This document shows positions 1-9,574 of a stretch of 64,000 bases of DNA, in pieces; position 1 is the stretch's first letter, and every line of letters starts with the position of its first letter. The stretch covers positions 62,001 to 126,000 of the forward strand of contig NZ_QPKV01000010.1 of the NCBI RefSeq assembly GCF_003339865.1, read 5' to 3'. Source of the stretch: Pedobacter chinensis. Lineage in GTDB: Bacteria > Bacteroidota > Bacteroidia > Sphingobacteriales > Sphingobacteriaceae. The notes under the pieces are model-generated. The model searched no databases, was not told the DNA's origin, and saw nothing but the letters and a program-made list of their open reading frames with translations. The translations under genes and the position numbers were made by a program.

Positions 1-1446
1 CCAAGCTACATCTATCAGATCTAACTTATTCAGCAGCAGATTGATCATGCTGTTCCGGTTGGGGAAACGATATAAAACTTCTACCCCAATATTTGTCAGC
101 TTTTCGAAATAACCATTTTTTTTGAGTCCATCATTCGGCACAAAAATTACATGGTAATTTAGGGATATAAGTATTTCGATAATATGTACCAGCCTTACAG
201 AACCAGAATCTTTATCTGCTTCTGGTATGGTGTCGTCAATTATCAGAATGGTTTTATTTTTTTGATTTATAGCGAGGGCTGATGATATATCATTTAACTG
301 AGGATAGTTAACCAAATGATTACGCCACTTTTGAGCAAACTTATCTTTGTTTATTGCTTGAAACCTTTTTACTGGATGTTTCTCAATGTCTCTACCTGAA
401 CTTATTCCTTCAAAATGAATCAATTCCGATAAAGGCTGATATATTACTTTCTTATTAAGCACATGTTTAACGGATAGACAGAGATCAGTATCTTCATAGT
501 ATGCCGGAATGTATCGCCTATCAAAATAATTTAGTTTTTGTAAATCTGTATTTTTAATTAAAATGCTTGCACCTGAACAATAATCTACTTCTCTGATAAA
601 ATTGTAAAGAGGATGCTCTGGATCATGGTTGTTGCCATAATTTGCAGCATTTGCATCCGAAAAAACAAAACCTCCTGCCTCTTGTAGAAAGCCGTTTGCA
701 TAAATAAGTTTACTTCCAACTAAACCAACATGTTCATCGGTAAATGGCAGCAATAAATTTTGAAGCCAATTAATACTTACTTGAGTATCGTTGTTTAAAA
801 AACATACATATTTACCTAGTGCTTTATCAGCGCCAATATTTGAAGAGATTAAAAAACCACTGTTAATATCATTTCTGATGTAATTTATTCCACGCGAGTT
901 TGATCTGAAGAAAGTTTCTGTAGCATCGGATGAGCAATCATCAACAATAATGACCTCATAAGAAAGGGAGGGTGGAACATTATTCGATAATGCCAATAAG
1001 CAATTATAGGTGTATGCCAAGTTATTAAAAACAGGTATCACGATGCTAACAAGAGGATTATTGTTAGCAATAAAGCTTATCTGTTTTATTAAAATCTTAT
1101 CTTCAGGTAAAAGAGGCAAGATGGCTTCAGAAATAAAATATCTATAGCCAAAAAGTGTGCTTAGTATATCAAAGAATTTATTTTGTACAAAATTAAAGCC
1201 TTTAGCCAGATAAAAAGGGGAGTATTTTTCTGATACAAGTTTATAAAATGTCTGGTAGGATTTTTTATGGAATGTAATGGCTGATAATAAGACCAGTAAT
1301 AACCTTAATAAATATTTTAAATAAAATTTTGGATTTAAATAAAAATACGCAGACTTATGACCAGAAGAAATTCCCAGATTATATTTGGTAATAATTTTCC
1401 TGTTGTTCTTCGTATTAAATTTATCAATCCACTTATAAACTTTCAT
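1..1446 (-). CDS. Glycosyltransferase family 2, long two-domain form (3' end outside window)
   Basis: The frame is open for 482 codons from the ATG at 1446 to the window edge, so the C-terminus is missing. After about 110 residues the protein shows a GT2 domain: SIVIPVFNN, then the nucleotide-binding VIIVDDCSSDAT, the DXD-like FLNNDTQV, and an acceptor-side YEDTDLCLSVK. A second domain begins after the GT2 part with ILIIDDTIPEADKDSGSVRL. That motif is typical of O-antigen or cell-wall glycan proteins in which a GT2 domain is fused to a second, GT4-like transferase. The gene starts 7 nt after the stop of the upstream GT2 gene, so the two are probably co-transcribed. Likely role: transfer of sugars from nucleotide donors to a cell-surface glycan at the inner membrane. 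The sugar specificity cannot be told. Confidence 0.8.
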   Translation of the reverse strand, partial: MKVYKWIDKFNTKNNRKIITKYNLGISSGHKSAYFYLNPKFYLKYLLRLLLVLLSAITFHKKSYQTFYKLVSEKYSPFYLAKGFNFVQNKFFDILSTLFGYRYFISEAILPLLPEDKILIKQISFIANNNPLVSIVIPVFNNLAYTYNCLLALSNNVPPSLSYEVIIVDDCSSDATETFFRSNSRGINYIRNDINSGFLISSNIGADKALGKYVCFLNNDTQVSINWLQNLLLPFTDEHVGLVGSKLIYANGFLQEAGGFVFSDANAANYGNNHDPEHPLYNFIREVDYCSGASILIKNTDLQKLNYFDRRYIPAYYEDTDLCLSVKHVLNKKVIYQPLSELIHFEGISSGRDIEKHPVKRFQAINKDKFAQKWRNHLVNYPQLNDISSALAINQKNKTILIIDDTIPEADKDSGSVRLVHIIEILISLNYHVIFVPNDGLKKNGYFEKLTNIGVEVLYRFPNRNSMINLLLNKLDLIDVAW

Positions 1447-1453
1447 TTAATAA

Positions 1454-2362
1454 TTAATAGGTTTTTCTTACTAGTTTCAATGCATAATTCAATCTGCTAA
1501 GGCCATTTCTGGGCTTTAGATCAGGAAACAGTACTGGATAATTATTGAAAAATATTCTAATTAAAAATATTTTATCCAAAAAATTTAATCGACTGTATGC
1601 TTTAAATAACTTGTAAATTAGAATCTCATCGTTTTTGCAAAGATTCTTATAATTTTTTGTTATGGCCAAATTATCTATTATTTCTTTATACCGCTCATCT
1701 CTTCCTTGTGTTGTTTTAGCAGTTTCATCCCTATACATTACTGAGCTGGAATGAATTCGATGGAATGTTAATACTTGATTCAGATATGTTATTTTTTTAT
1801 GATAAATGGCTACAAAACCCATCCACCAATCATAAAAACCTTGATGTGGAATAGGTAATAGAAATGGTATGAATTCTTTTGAAAATAATGCTGTATGGCC
1901 AGTTACAAAATTTGAAAACAATAAACTTTTAAAATCTTTGCCATCTAGAGAAAAGTTTTTGTCCAGTATCTGTCCATTAATAATTTTCCCAGTCTCATCA
2001 ATAAATGAAGAGTTTGAAAAAATCAACCAGTTATCTGTTATATTCTCATGTAACAATTCAAGCTTATTTTTTTTCCAGATATCATCCTGATCACTGATAG
2101 CGATAAATTTTCCTGAACAAAGTGAAATGGCTCTTTCGAAATTAGAATTGAAACCAATATTCCTTTCATTAAAATACAATTTGATTTCTTTGTACTGATT
2201 AGCATACTCCTCTAAAATTTCTTTGGTTCCATCGGTAGAACCATCATCAACTACGATCAGTTCTATGTTTTTATACGTCTGATTTAAAATACTATCAAGT
2301 TGTTGCGGTAAATAATTAGCGCCATTATAGGTGCATAGTGCTATAGAAATAAGTGGCTCCAT
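1454..2362 (-). CDS. Glycosyltransferase family 2
   Basis: 302 aa. The GT-A fold is recognised from PLISIALCTYNGANYLPQQLDSIL at the N-terminus (only key residues matter here), VVDDGSTDGT near residue 40 and the metal-binding SDQDDIW near residue 90. The C-terminal 80 residues are basic and resemble the rhamnosyltransferase-like tail of O-antigen GT2 enzymes. The gene lies 6 nt downstream of the next GT2 gene and 7 nt upstream of the partial GT2 gene, forming a three-gene unit transcribed leftward. Likely role: one sugar-transfer step in lipopolysaccharide or capsule synthesis. Donor and acceptor are unknown. Confidence 0.85.
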   Translation of the reverse strand: MEPLISIALCTYNGANYLPQQLDSILNQTYKNIELIVVDDGSTDGTKEILEEYANQYKEIKLYFNERNIGFNSNFERAISLCSGKFIAISDQDDIWKKNKLELLHENITDNWLIFSNSSFIDETGKIINGQILDKNFSLDGKDFKSLLFSNFVTGHTALFSKEFIPFLLPIPHQGFYDWWMGFVAIYHKKITYLNQVLTFHRIHSSSVMYRDETAKTTQGRDERYKEIIDNLAITKNYKNLCKNDEILIYKLFKAYSRLNFLDKIFLIRIFFNNYPVLFPDLKPRNGLSRLNYALKLVRKTY

Positions 2363-2368
2363 GATTAA

Positions 2369-3361
2369 TTACTTTAACAATAGTTTGATAACTTGTTTTA
2401 GATTTAAATTTCTAATGCGAAATAACGTTGATGATAGGAACTTGCCAAGTGTAAATTTATTATTTGACTTTAATAGATAATTATACCAATCTTTTTGAAG
2501 CTGTTTGTCTAATATCTTTTGATCGAATATCTGTTTTTCTTTATTGGCTGTTGAGATATTAATAAGGTGGCTTTCTACTTCTTGTAGAGAAAAAGTTGTA
2601 TGCTGAGGCCTTAAAATCGAATGGTGTATAAGCAGGTTTTTTTGATCAACCTCATTAAATAAAAAAGATAATAAATAAGCCATTGTTTTCATTTCGCTTT
2701 GCATCATTTCCTCTTTCTTTTTGGAGGTTATGCTTTCATCATGTATTCGATAAAGTAATAAACGTTCATTTAGGTTAGCCACCTGGTAGTTCATTGTTAT
2801 TTGAGAGAACAATAAATAATCTTCTGCGTATTTATAATCTTCATTATAACCAAATTTTTTAATTGCTTCAGCATCGGCCATAATGGTTGGATGAATAAAA
2901 GCATTACGGAATAAATTAAATACTTTTAATTGATCTGTATGCAGTGGTCGGTTTAACTTACTGATCTCTTTTCCATTAACATCAATGGCAATGGCCCTAC
3001 TGCCGCATAATTTATATTTGGGATTTGCCATCAGAAAATCAAGTTGTTTTGCTAATCTATCAGGTAAGGCAATATCATCAGCATCCATTCTTGCGATGTA
3101 TTTACCTGTGGACAGTTTTAGGCCTTCGTTTAAGGTGCTAACTATACCCTTGTTTGTTTTATTGTTTATATATTTTATGCGGTTATCAGAAAAAGAACTG
3201 ATTATAATGTCAGAGTTGTCCGTGCTGCCATCATTGATAATTAAAAAATCAAAGTCTTGATAAGATTGTTTTAAAATACTTTGGATGGCTTCCGCTACAA
3301 AAAGTTCACTATTAAAAACAGGCATTAATACAGTAACAAGGATTTTTTTACGGTCACTCAT
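2369..3361 (-). CDS. Glycosyltransferase family 2
   Basis: 330 aa, first gene of the leftward glycosyltransferase unit. Motifs in order: TVLMPVFNSE, the nucleotide-binding IINDGSTDNS near residue 42, and the DXD-like RMDADDIALPDR near residue 92, typical of GT2 enzymes of the WaaE/EpsE kind. An aspartate and glutamate pair in KYAEDYLLF lies where the catalytic base is expected. It is divergent from the GT4 gene at 3467, with about 105 bp between the starts that must hold both promoters. Function: addition of one sugar to a surface polysaccharide. Specificity cannot be read from the sequence. Confidence 0.85.
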   Translation of the reverse strand: MSDRKKILVTVLMPVFNSELFVAEAIQSILKQSYQDFDFLIINDGSTDNSDIIISSFSDNRIKYINNKTNKGIVSTLNEGLKLSTGKYIARMDADDIALPDRLAKQLDFLMANPKYKLCGSRAIAIDVNGKEISKLNRPLHTDQLKVFNLFRNAFIHPTIMADAEAIKKFGYNEDYKYAEDYLLFSQITMNYQVANLNERLLLYRIHDESITSKKKEEMMQSEMKTMAYLLSFLFNEVDQKNLLIHHSILRPQHTTFSLQEVESHLINISTANKEKQIFDQKILDKQLQKDWYNYLLKSNNKFTLGKFLSSTLFRIRNLNLKQVIKLLLK

Positions 3362-3466
3362 GTGCTAAATTTATCGCTTGTAAAAATAAGATAATTTAAG
3401 AGTTAATATGCTTATAAAAGATGGGATAGATTTTTGCATCTTTAACCTGTCAAAAAAAGGAATGAA

Positions 3467-4606
3467 ATGAGTAAAGATTTTTCAAAAAAAGAAGGGGCGA
3501 TAGCGCCAAAAAAAATATTGTTTATTACCCCTTTTTTTGGTAGGACCGGATCGGAAATGCAATTGCTCTACATCCTGGAAAATTTAAATACCAAGAAATT
3601 CCAACCCTACTTATTTACCCGGAATGATGGTTCCCTACTAAATGATCTTCCAAAATATATTAAATACTTTATAGGTTACAAGAAGCATAAAAATTATCTT
3701 TTCCGACTGTTTAGATTATTGTTGTATGCTGTAAATATAAATCCTGTAGAATTTCAACTGCGTAAAATACAGAATAAAGTTAGAGCCGATTATTGGTATA
3801 TCAATACGATTGTTAATAGAGATGCCTATGCAGTTGCAGTAAAACTTGGTATAAAAATTATTTCGCATGTACACGAAATGCCGTTGTATTATGATATGGT
3901 TAAAGAAAAAACCATAGAAAATTTACTGAAATCGGATCTATGTATCGGATGTTCTAAAGTAGTTTGCCAAAATTTGGAAGATATGGGGCATACTAATGTT
4001 AAGTTATTAAACAGCTTTGTAGATGACCGGGTTATTTCTCTTAGCAACGATAAAATCAGTAACGAATTTAATTTTTCTGCTAACGACTTTATTTGGGTAA
4101 TGGCAGGTAGTGTTAATGCCATTAAGGGAGTTGACTTTGTAATACCTTTATTAAAAGTACTAAAGTCCAACCACAAAATTATTTGGATCGGTGGTATTGA
4201 AGATTCTGGCACAACTGCTTATGCAAAAATAGCGGGCAAGATTGCATTTAAAGATAGATTATTTTTTGTAGGCAGGAAATCAACCAATTATTACGATTAT
4301 TTTAATTTAGGTAAAGCTTTCCTATTACTGTCACGACAAGATTCTTTTCCTTTGGTAATGCAAGAAGCAGCACATCTTGGTAAACCAATAGCTGGCTTTA
4401 ATTCAGGAGGAATTGAAGAATATGTAAATGAGAAAATTGGTATCGTGGTAAACCAGCTCTCGTTTATTGAATTGGCAAAAGCGATGGAAAAAATAGAAAA
4501 AAATTATGAATCATACGATCAAGGTTATATTAAGCAGTATGCAAAGAGTTTTAATGCCAGTGAACAAACTCTAAAACTCGAATCGATTTTGGAACAAAAT
4601 CTTTAA
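3467..4606 (+). CDS. Glycosyltransferase family 4 (GT-B fold)
   Basis: 379 aa. The N-terminal half contains GRTGSEMQLLYIL, the glycine/serine loop common in GT4 enzymes. The C-terminal half has the nucleotide-sugar binding signature LLSRQDSFPLVMQEAAHLGKP followed by IAGFNSGGIEEYV (the EX7E region). This is a retaining transferase pattern. The gene stands alone on the plus strand between two leftward units. Its stop codon and that of the convergent ABC exporter share the palindromic tetranucleotide TTAA at 4603-4606, so the two genes overlap by four bases. It probably belongs functionally to the same surface-glycan pathway. Confidence 0.85.
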   Translation: MSKDFSKKEGAIAPKKILFITPFFGRTGSEMQLLYILENLNTKKFQPYLFTRNDGSLLNDLPKYIKYFIGYKKHKNYLFRLFRLLLYAVNINPVEFQLRKIQNKVRADYWYINTIVNRDAYAVAVKLGIKIISHVHEMPLYYDMVKEKTIENLLKSDLCIGCSKVVCQNLEDMGHTNVKLLNSFVDDRVISLSNDKISNEFNFSANDFIWVMAGSVNAIKGVDFVIPLLKVLKSNHKIIWIGGIEDSGTTAYAKIAGKIAFKDRLFFVGRKSTNYYDYFNLGKAFLLLSRQDSFPLVMQEAAHLGKPIAGFNSGGIEEYVNEKIGIVVNQLSFIELAKAMEKIEKNYESYDQGYIKQYAKSFNASEQTLKLESILEQNL

Positions 4607-6432
4607 TCTGTAAAAGCCTGCATATCGATCAACCGCTTGTATAAACCATTCTTATACATTAATTCGCTATGACTGCCAGTTTCTACCACTTCGCCTTTAT
4701 CAATTACAATAATTTTATCGGCATGTTGAATGGTGCTTAAACGATGGGCGATCACAATTGAAGTGCGGTTTTTCATCAGGTTATTTAAAGCTTCCTGAAC
4801 CAATTTCTCTGATTCCGTATCAAGCGCAGAAGTAGCTTCATCTAATAACATGATCGGTGGATTGGCCAATACTGCTCTTGCAATGCAAACACGTTGCTTT
4901 TGTCCGCCAGATAATTTATTTCCTCGATCTCCAACTGATGACTGGTAGCCGTATTCAGTATTTAGGATGAACTCATGTGCATTGGCAATTTTAGCTGCGG
5001 CAATCACTTCTTCCTCTGTGGCATTGGGTTTGGCAAAAGCAATGTTATTAAAAATGGTGTCGTTAAATAGAAAAGATTCCTGATTAACGATTCCCATTTG
5101 GGCCCTGATACTTTCAACTTTTAAATCTTTATAATCAACGCCATCAATTTTAATTGAACCCGATTTAGGGTCATGAAAACGTGGAATTAAATCCATCAAT
5201 GTACTTTTTCCGCCACCTGAAGGGCCAACTAATGCGATGGTTTTTCCTTTTTCAATATCGATATTGATATTGTTCAATATTTGTTTTTCGCCGTAGCTAA
5301 ATGATACATTGTTAATGCTTAAACCCTTTCCAAATCCTGTTGCTGTGCTTGCGCCAGGTTTATCCAGCAATTCGGGCTTAGTATCGATTAAATCTAAAAC
5401 TCTTTCTCCGGCAGCAATTCCAGAATGAATTCCACTAAATGAATCAGTCAATGCTTTAGCCGGGCGCATTACCTGTGAGAAAATTGCAATGTAGGCGATA
5501 AACTGACTGGTTGAAAGTGCGTCTGGGCTATCACTTATTATTAAATTACCACCGTACCAAACAATCAATGAAACCATCAAAACGCCCAGAAACTCTGAAA
5601 CCGGAGATCCTAATTGCTGTCTTCTAACCATCTTTCTATTCAAATTTGAGTAGAAGACGTTCTCATCCTGAAATTTTTCCTTTACCCGTTCGGTTGAGTT
5701 AAATGCTTTAATAATTTTTATTCCGCTTAAGGCTTCATCCAAAAAACCAATCATCTTGGCAAAAGATTCATGCGCTTCCTTAGCCTGTTGTTTAATTCTT
5801 TTAACAATTTTACTGATAATGAAAGCTGAAACTGGAATTACCAATAAAGAAAATAAAGTAAGCTTAACCGAAATAGATAATAGTACAAGAACATAAAATA
5901 TCAAGGTTAATGGTTCTTTAAAAACAACCTGCAGTGTATTGGTTACCGTGAATTGAACCACTTGAACATCTGAAGCCACTTTTGAAATAATATCACCTTT
6001 CCGTTCATTATTAAAATAGCCAACATGCAAATTCATTACATTGTTGAATACTGTTTTACGAAGATTTAACAACGTATGTACACGAAGATCTTCCATGTAT
6101 CTTTGAGAAAAATACCGGAAAAAATTTGATAATAAAACCGAAATGACAATAACAATGCATACATAGTTCAAGGTTTCTGAACGGCCGTTTGTTATGATTG
6201 AATTGTTAACAAAATCTTTGAATTGTGCTGTTATATCGAATGCAGAAGTTGCTTTGTCTGTAACGTCTGACAGTGTAGTACCCCCTTTTGAAATCAAAGT
6301 TTCGAATAGAGGCACTAGCAAGGTAAGGTTTAATGTTCCGAATAAAATAGAAAGTAAAGTAGCAATAACATAAGGAATTGCGAATTTTTCTATTGGTTTT
6401 GCAAAGGATAATAAACGGAAATAAGTCTTCAT
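4603..6432 (-). CDS. ABC exporter, fused permease and ATPase (MsbA-like)
   Basis: 609 aa. Residues 1-340 form an ABC type-1 exporter membrane domain with about six hydrophobic segments. Residues 370-600 form the ATPase: Walker A GPSGGGKST at 403-411, signature LSGGQ at 507-511, Walker B IMLLDEA near 527-533 and H-loop histidine 563. The length and single-chain layout fit a homodimeric lipid or lipid-linked glycan flippase. Because it sits among glycosyltransferase genes, export of a lipid-linked glycan intermediate or lipid A is a reasonable inference, though drug or peptide export is not excluded. It ends tail to tail with the GT4 gene, sharing TTAA. Confidence 0.9.
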   Translation of the reverse strand: MKTYFRLLSFAKPIEKFAIPYVIATLLSILFGTLNLTLLVPLFETLISKGGTTLSDVTDKATSAFDITAQFKDFVNNSIITNGRSETLNYVCIVIVISVLLSNFFRYFSQRYMEDLRVHTLLNLRKTVFNNVMNLHVGYFNNERKGDIISKVASDVQVVQFTVTNTLQVVFKEPLTLIFYVLVLLSISVKLTLFSLLVIPVSAFIISKIVKRIKQQAKEAHESFAKMIGFLDEALSGIKIIKAFNSTERVKEKFQDENVFYSNLNRKMVRRQQLGSPVSEFLGVLMVSLIVWYGGNLIISDSPDALSTSQFIAYIAIFSQVMRPAKALTDSFSGIHSGIAAGERVLDLIDTKPELLDKPGASTATGFGKGLSINNVSFSYGEKQILNNINIDIEKGKTIALVGPSGGGKSTLMDLIPRFHDPKSGSIKIDGVDYKDLKVESIRAQMGIVNQESFLFNDTIFNNIAFAKPNATEEEVIAAAKIANAHEFILNTEYGYQSSVGDRGNKLSGGQKQRVCIARAVLANPPIMLLDEATSALDTESEKLVQEALNNLMKNRTSIVIAHRLSTIQHADKIIVIDKGEVVETGSHSELMYKNGLYKRLIDMQAFTD

Positions 6433-6561
6433 TTATAAAAAATGGAATATATGTGAAGGATGATGTATTAAGAACACCTCCAAAAAAACTAATTAAAAAC
6501 TCAACAAAGGTAAGCTTTTCAAATAAACCTAGCGGCTTTTCAAAATCCGTGAGGTTTAAAA

Positions 6562-7548
6562 TTACAATCGTTTAATTTTCTTGTGGGTAAGCGATTGATT
6601 AATAACCGTTATTACATCACCTATGTTGCGATTGGAATTGTACTTTGTCTTTAACAGATCCAGCCTTTTCTTGCTTTCGTTAATCCGGTCTTTATGATTT
6701 AAATAATCTTTATAGCTATCCCAAACCCAGGTTTTTCCGGTTAGTAGCTTTGGGATCAGTTCTGTGAATATCTGCTGCAAGGGATATAATACTCTTCTGG
6801 TTCCATTCAGATGAATGCCCTGTAGGATGTACCTGTTTCTATAATATATTTTCTTGATGAAATTGGATTTGATTTGCGTTTTTGTACTTCCGCTTACATG
6901 GTGGAAACAAAAAGATTGATGTTCATAGTAACATTTCCAACCGAGTTGCCAGGCACGTAGGCTTAGATCGAAATCCTCTGATGAGAAAGGAGAATAAATT
7001 TCATCAAATCCGCCCAATTCTTTGAGTTTTTTAGCGTCTACCAAAGCATTTGCCCCGGAAAGGTAAGCCGTATAAACATTTTCATCTGTAGGGTTTTCGC
7101 TGTAGTAAAACTTGTTCGCTTTGATTCGGCAACCAGAATAATATAGCAAGCGGGCTGCGTCTTCAATTCGGCTTTCATCAAAACTCATAATCCTGGCCAT
7201 TACACCAAAGGTATCTTCGCGTTCAAAATACTTCCATTGAGATGCAAAATAATCAGGATCTAATTTAACATCAGAGTTCAATAATAAAATCAATTCGTAT
7301 TTTGATTCTTTAATACCATAATTGCAGGTATAAGAAAACCCTCTGTTTTTATCATTAATGAGTAATTTAACATTAGGATAGTGTTGCTTTATAAAATCAA
7401 TACTATCATCTTTTGATCCATCGTCAATGACGATTATCTCAAATTCCGTATTGGCATTTTGAGCTGCTATAAAAACAGAAGGCAAATATTTTTCCAATAG
7501 ATGCTTGCCATTATAGTTAGGAATAACAATAGAAAGGCTCTTTTGCAT
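6562..7548 (-). CDS. Glycosyltransferase family 2
   Basis: 328 aa. Motifs: SIVIPNYNGKHLL at the N-terminus, VIDDGSKDDS near residue 42, the DXD-type LLLNSDVKLD near residue 90, and SSEDFDLSLRAWQLGW near residue 190, which matches the catalytic and acceptor region of rhamnosyl- or galactofuranosyl-type GT2 enzymes. It follows the neighbouring GT2-like gene directly: the upstream stop at 7549 abuts this gene's ATG at 7548. The pair is therefore almost certainly translated from one mRNA. Function: a transfer step in surface-glycan assembly; the sugar is unknown. Confidence 0.85.
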   Translation of the reverse strand: MQKSLSIVIPNYNGKHLLEKYLPSVFIAAQNANTEFEIIVIDDGSKDDSIDFIKQHYPNVKLLINDKNRGFSYTCNYGIKESKYELILLLNSDVKLDPDYFASQWKYFEREDTFGVMARIMSFDESRIEDAARLLYYSGCRIKANKFYYSENPTDENVYTAYLSGANALVDAKKLKELGGFDEIYSPFSSEDFDLSLRAWQLGWKCYYEHQSFCFHHVSGSTKTQIKSNFIKKIYYRNRYILQGIHLNGTRRVLYPLQQIFTELIPKLLTGKTWVWDSYKDYLNHKDRINESKKRLDLLKTKYNSNRNIGDVITVINQSLTHKKIKRL

Positions 7549-8427
7549 CTATTTTACAATTTTATAGTTTCGATACTCAAATAAACGCAGGCCTGTTAAG
7601 TCTTCAATTTTTTGAAGCACTCTTCTACGGAAATTCATTTTTGGTGTTTCTTTGGTTAAATCCTTTTCGAATTTCCAATTTGCCGCAGCAATTCTTGGAG
7701 CCATTACCTTCGGATGAGTGCCCTTAAAATGAACCAGCCGATCTGCATTATGCATATCGAAAGTTTCCTGAACCGGATAATTTTCTTCTATCCACTCTTC
7801 GGTTTGATAAAACTGATTGAAGTTTCGCACTTTTCCCTGTAAACCTTGTGGCGGTTTAACCCAACCATAGTGATATATATAGGCGTCGATTAATTTCACT
7901 TTAAGCTTCCGGTCATTGATTCTGAATCCTTGTGCATCACGATAGGAGTGTATTCCAGGCAAGTTTTTTAAAATTCTAACCTCTCTTCTGTACCATCTTC
8001 TCGATTCTGCCAAGTAATCATAAGAAGCATAAAAGTGTTTATATTTTAACAGGAGTGCTTCAACATCATCGTTTTTAAGCTCCGTTTCCATTTCTATCTT
8101 GATCAAAGGAAGATAATCTTCATGAATGGCCTCATCGCCTTGAATATAAATCATCCAATCGGTATCGCTTGAAATGGCCGCAAGTGCTTTATTGGTTTCA
8201 TCGGCAAAAACTTGCCCGCCTTCGCGGATGGATTCATCCCAAATGGTATCTATTATTCTGATTTTTTCTGGGTTAATGCTTTTCACTAACTCAGCTGTTT
8301 CATCAGAAGAATTGCCGAGTGCCACTACAAAATCATCACATAACGGAAGAACAGAAAGAATGGCCTCTTTAGCTGGGTAATCGTTTACAACTGCGTTTCT
8401 TAAAAAGGTAAACCCGGTAACTTTCAT
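7549..8427 (-). CDS. GT2-superfamily glycosyltransferase (SunS/TPR-glycosyltransferase-like)
   Basis: 292 aa from the ATG at 8427. A longer frame begins at a TTG at 8472, but the family normally starts at MKVTGFTFLRNAV, so the internal ATG was chosen. The protein carries a GT-A-like fold with DDFVVALGNSSDET (in place of the usual VDDGS) and DWMIYIQGDEAIHED as the DXD-equivalent region. This type is common in Bacteroidota glycan clusters and is often annotated simply as glycosyltransferase. It is the first gene of a two-gene leftward unit and faces the MeaB-like gene across a short divergent promoter region. Confidence 0.75.
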   Translation of the reverse strand: MKVTGFTFLRNAVVNDYPAKEAILSVLPLCDDFVVALGNSSDETAELVKSINPEKIRIIDTIWDESIREGGQVFADETNKALAAISSDTDWMIYIQGDEAIHEDYLPLIKIEMETELKNDDVEALLLKYKHFYASYDYLAESRRWYRREVRILKNLPGIHSYRDAQGFRINDRKLKVKLIDAYIYHYGWVKPPQGLQGKVRNFNQFYQTEEWIEENYPVQETFDMHNADRLVHFKGTHPKVMAPRIAAANWKFEKDLTKETPKMNFRRRVLQKIEDLTGLRLFEYRNYKIVK

Positions 8428-8521
8428 ATATCTGTATAGATTGCCTCGGCTCGCTTCATTCCTGCCCTGCAACGACGATTAAAAAATAAATCTGTTTATT
8501 TGTACAAAGATAGTTTTATTG

Positions 8522-9421
8522 ATGAATACCCATCTATCCATTTTAAGTGAAGTTAAACAAGGCAATTACAGAGTTTTGGCCAGAGCGCTTACGCTTGTGG
8601 AGAACGATATTGCACCTGCAGATTTAATTTTGAAAAATCTGGATAGTGACTTTACGAAACTAGTTGTTGGAATTACCGGACCTCCCGGTGCAGGGAAAAG
8701 CACATTGGTAAATGCAATTACGAAACATTTTACTGCCGATAATAAGCGGGTTGCCATACTGGCTGTTGATCCCACTTCTCCTTTTAATTTCGGCTCCTTA
8801 CTTGGCGATCGAATCAGAATGTCCGGACATTTCAATAATCCAAATGTTTTCATTCGTTCACTGGCTACAAGAGGTGCTTTGGGTGGTATTTCTGCTAAAA
8901 CCATTGAAATGGTTGATGTTTTAAAAGCCTCGAACTTTGATGTGATTTTAATTGAAACCGTCGGTGTGGGTCAATCAGAAGTGGAAATTGCCGGCCTTGC
9001 TGATAAAACAATTGTTGTGTTGGTTCCTGAATCTGGTGATGAAGTTCAGAACATCAAATCAGGACTTATGGAAATTGCCGACTGTTTTGTAGTCAATAAA
9101 GCGGATCGGGAAGGAGCAGATACTTTTGTTAATAACCTTAAAAAGATTGTTCATCAAGGAATTAAACCCATCCCAATTTTAAAAACCGTAGCCGATAAAG
9201 ATATTGGGATAGATGAATTGTGTAAATGGATTTCGAAACCACTTGAAATTACAAATCAACGTAAAGAATTTCTTTTTGCAGAAAAGGCCTGGAGAATTAT
9301 CCAGAATCATAAAATGATGGATATAGATAAAAAAAGGCTGCGAGAAAATATTCAGGCAGCCTTGTTAAAAGATGATTTTAATGTTTATCGATTTGCTGAA
9401 GAATTTGTTGACAAAGGTTAA
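8522..9421 (+). CDS. meaB: MeaB/ArgK family GTPase
   Basis: 299 aa from ATG 8522; a TTG one codon upstream is an alternative. The P-loop GITGPPGAGKST lies at residues 50-62, followed by the switch-region LAVDPTSPFNFGSLLGDRIRM, the Walker B-like VILIETVGVGQSE and the guanine-specificity motif NKAD. This is the G3E GTPase that protects and reloads adenosylcobalamin-dependent methylmalonyl-CoA mutase. The mutase genes are not in this window, so the partner is inferred from the family only. Its length is close to that of the family. It stands alone and is divergent from the glycosyltransferase pair. Confidence 0.88.
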   Translation: MNTHLSILSEVKQGNYRVLARALTLVENDIAPADLILKNLDSDFTKLVVGITGPPGAGKSTLVNAITKHFTADNKRVAILAVDPTSPFNFGSLLGDRIRMSGHFNNPNVFIRSLATRGALGGISAKTIEMVDVLKASNFDVILIETVGVGQSEVEIAGLADKTIVVLVPESGDEVQNIKSGLMEIADCFVVNKADREGADTFVNNLKKIVHQGIKPIPILKTVADKDIGIDELCKWISKPLEITNQRKEFLFAEKAWRIIQNHKMMDIDKKRLRENIQAALLKDDFNVYRFAEEFVDKG

Positions 9422-9540
9422 CTGGTTAATGGTTTAAATTGGTTAACTGTTAATTGCTGATCAATAGCTGATTGTTCATGGCTAGGTTAACTCCCTGCAA
9501 ATCGGGTAACCATATCAATCATTATCTAGAAAAGACCCAA

Positions 9541-9570
9541 GCTTCCGACTCCGGTCTCCCGGCCCCTGAC
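9541..9570. repeat. Short intergenic repeat of the GACTCCGG/GGAGTC type
   Basis: The sequence GCTTCCGACTCCGGTCTCC belongs to the same family of short repeated words (TTCGGACT, GACTCCxGAC) seen at 38641-38661 and inside the tex gene at 38791-38824. It lies between the convergent MeaB-like and aminopeptidase genes, after a stretch (9421-9490) of repeated GGTTAACTGTTAATTG-like words. Confidence 0.45.
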
Positions 9571-9574
9571 TTAT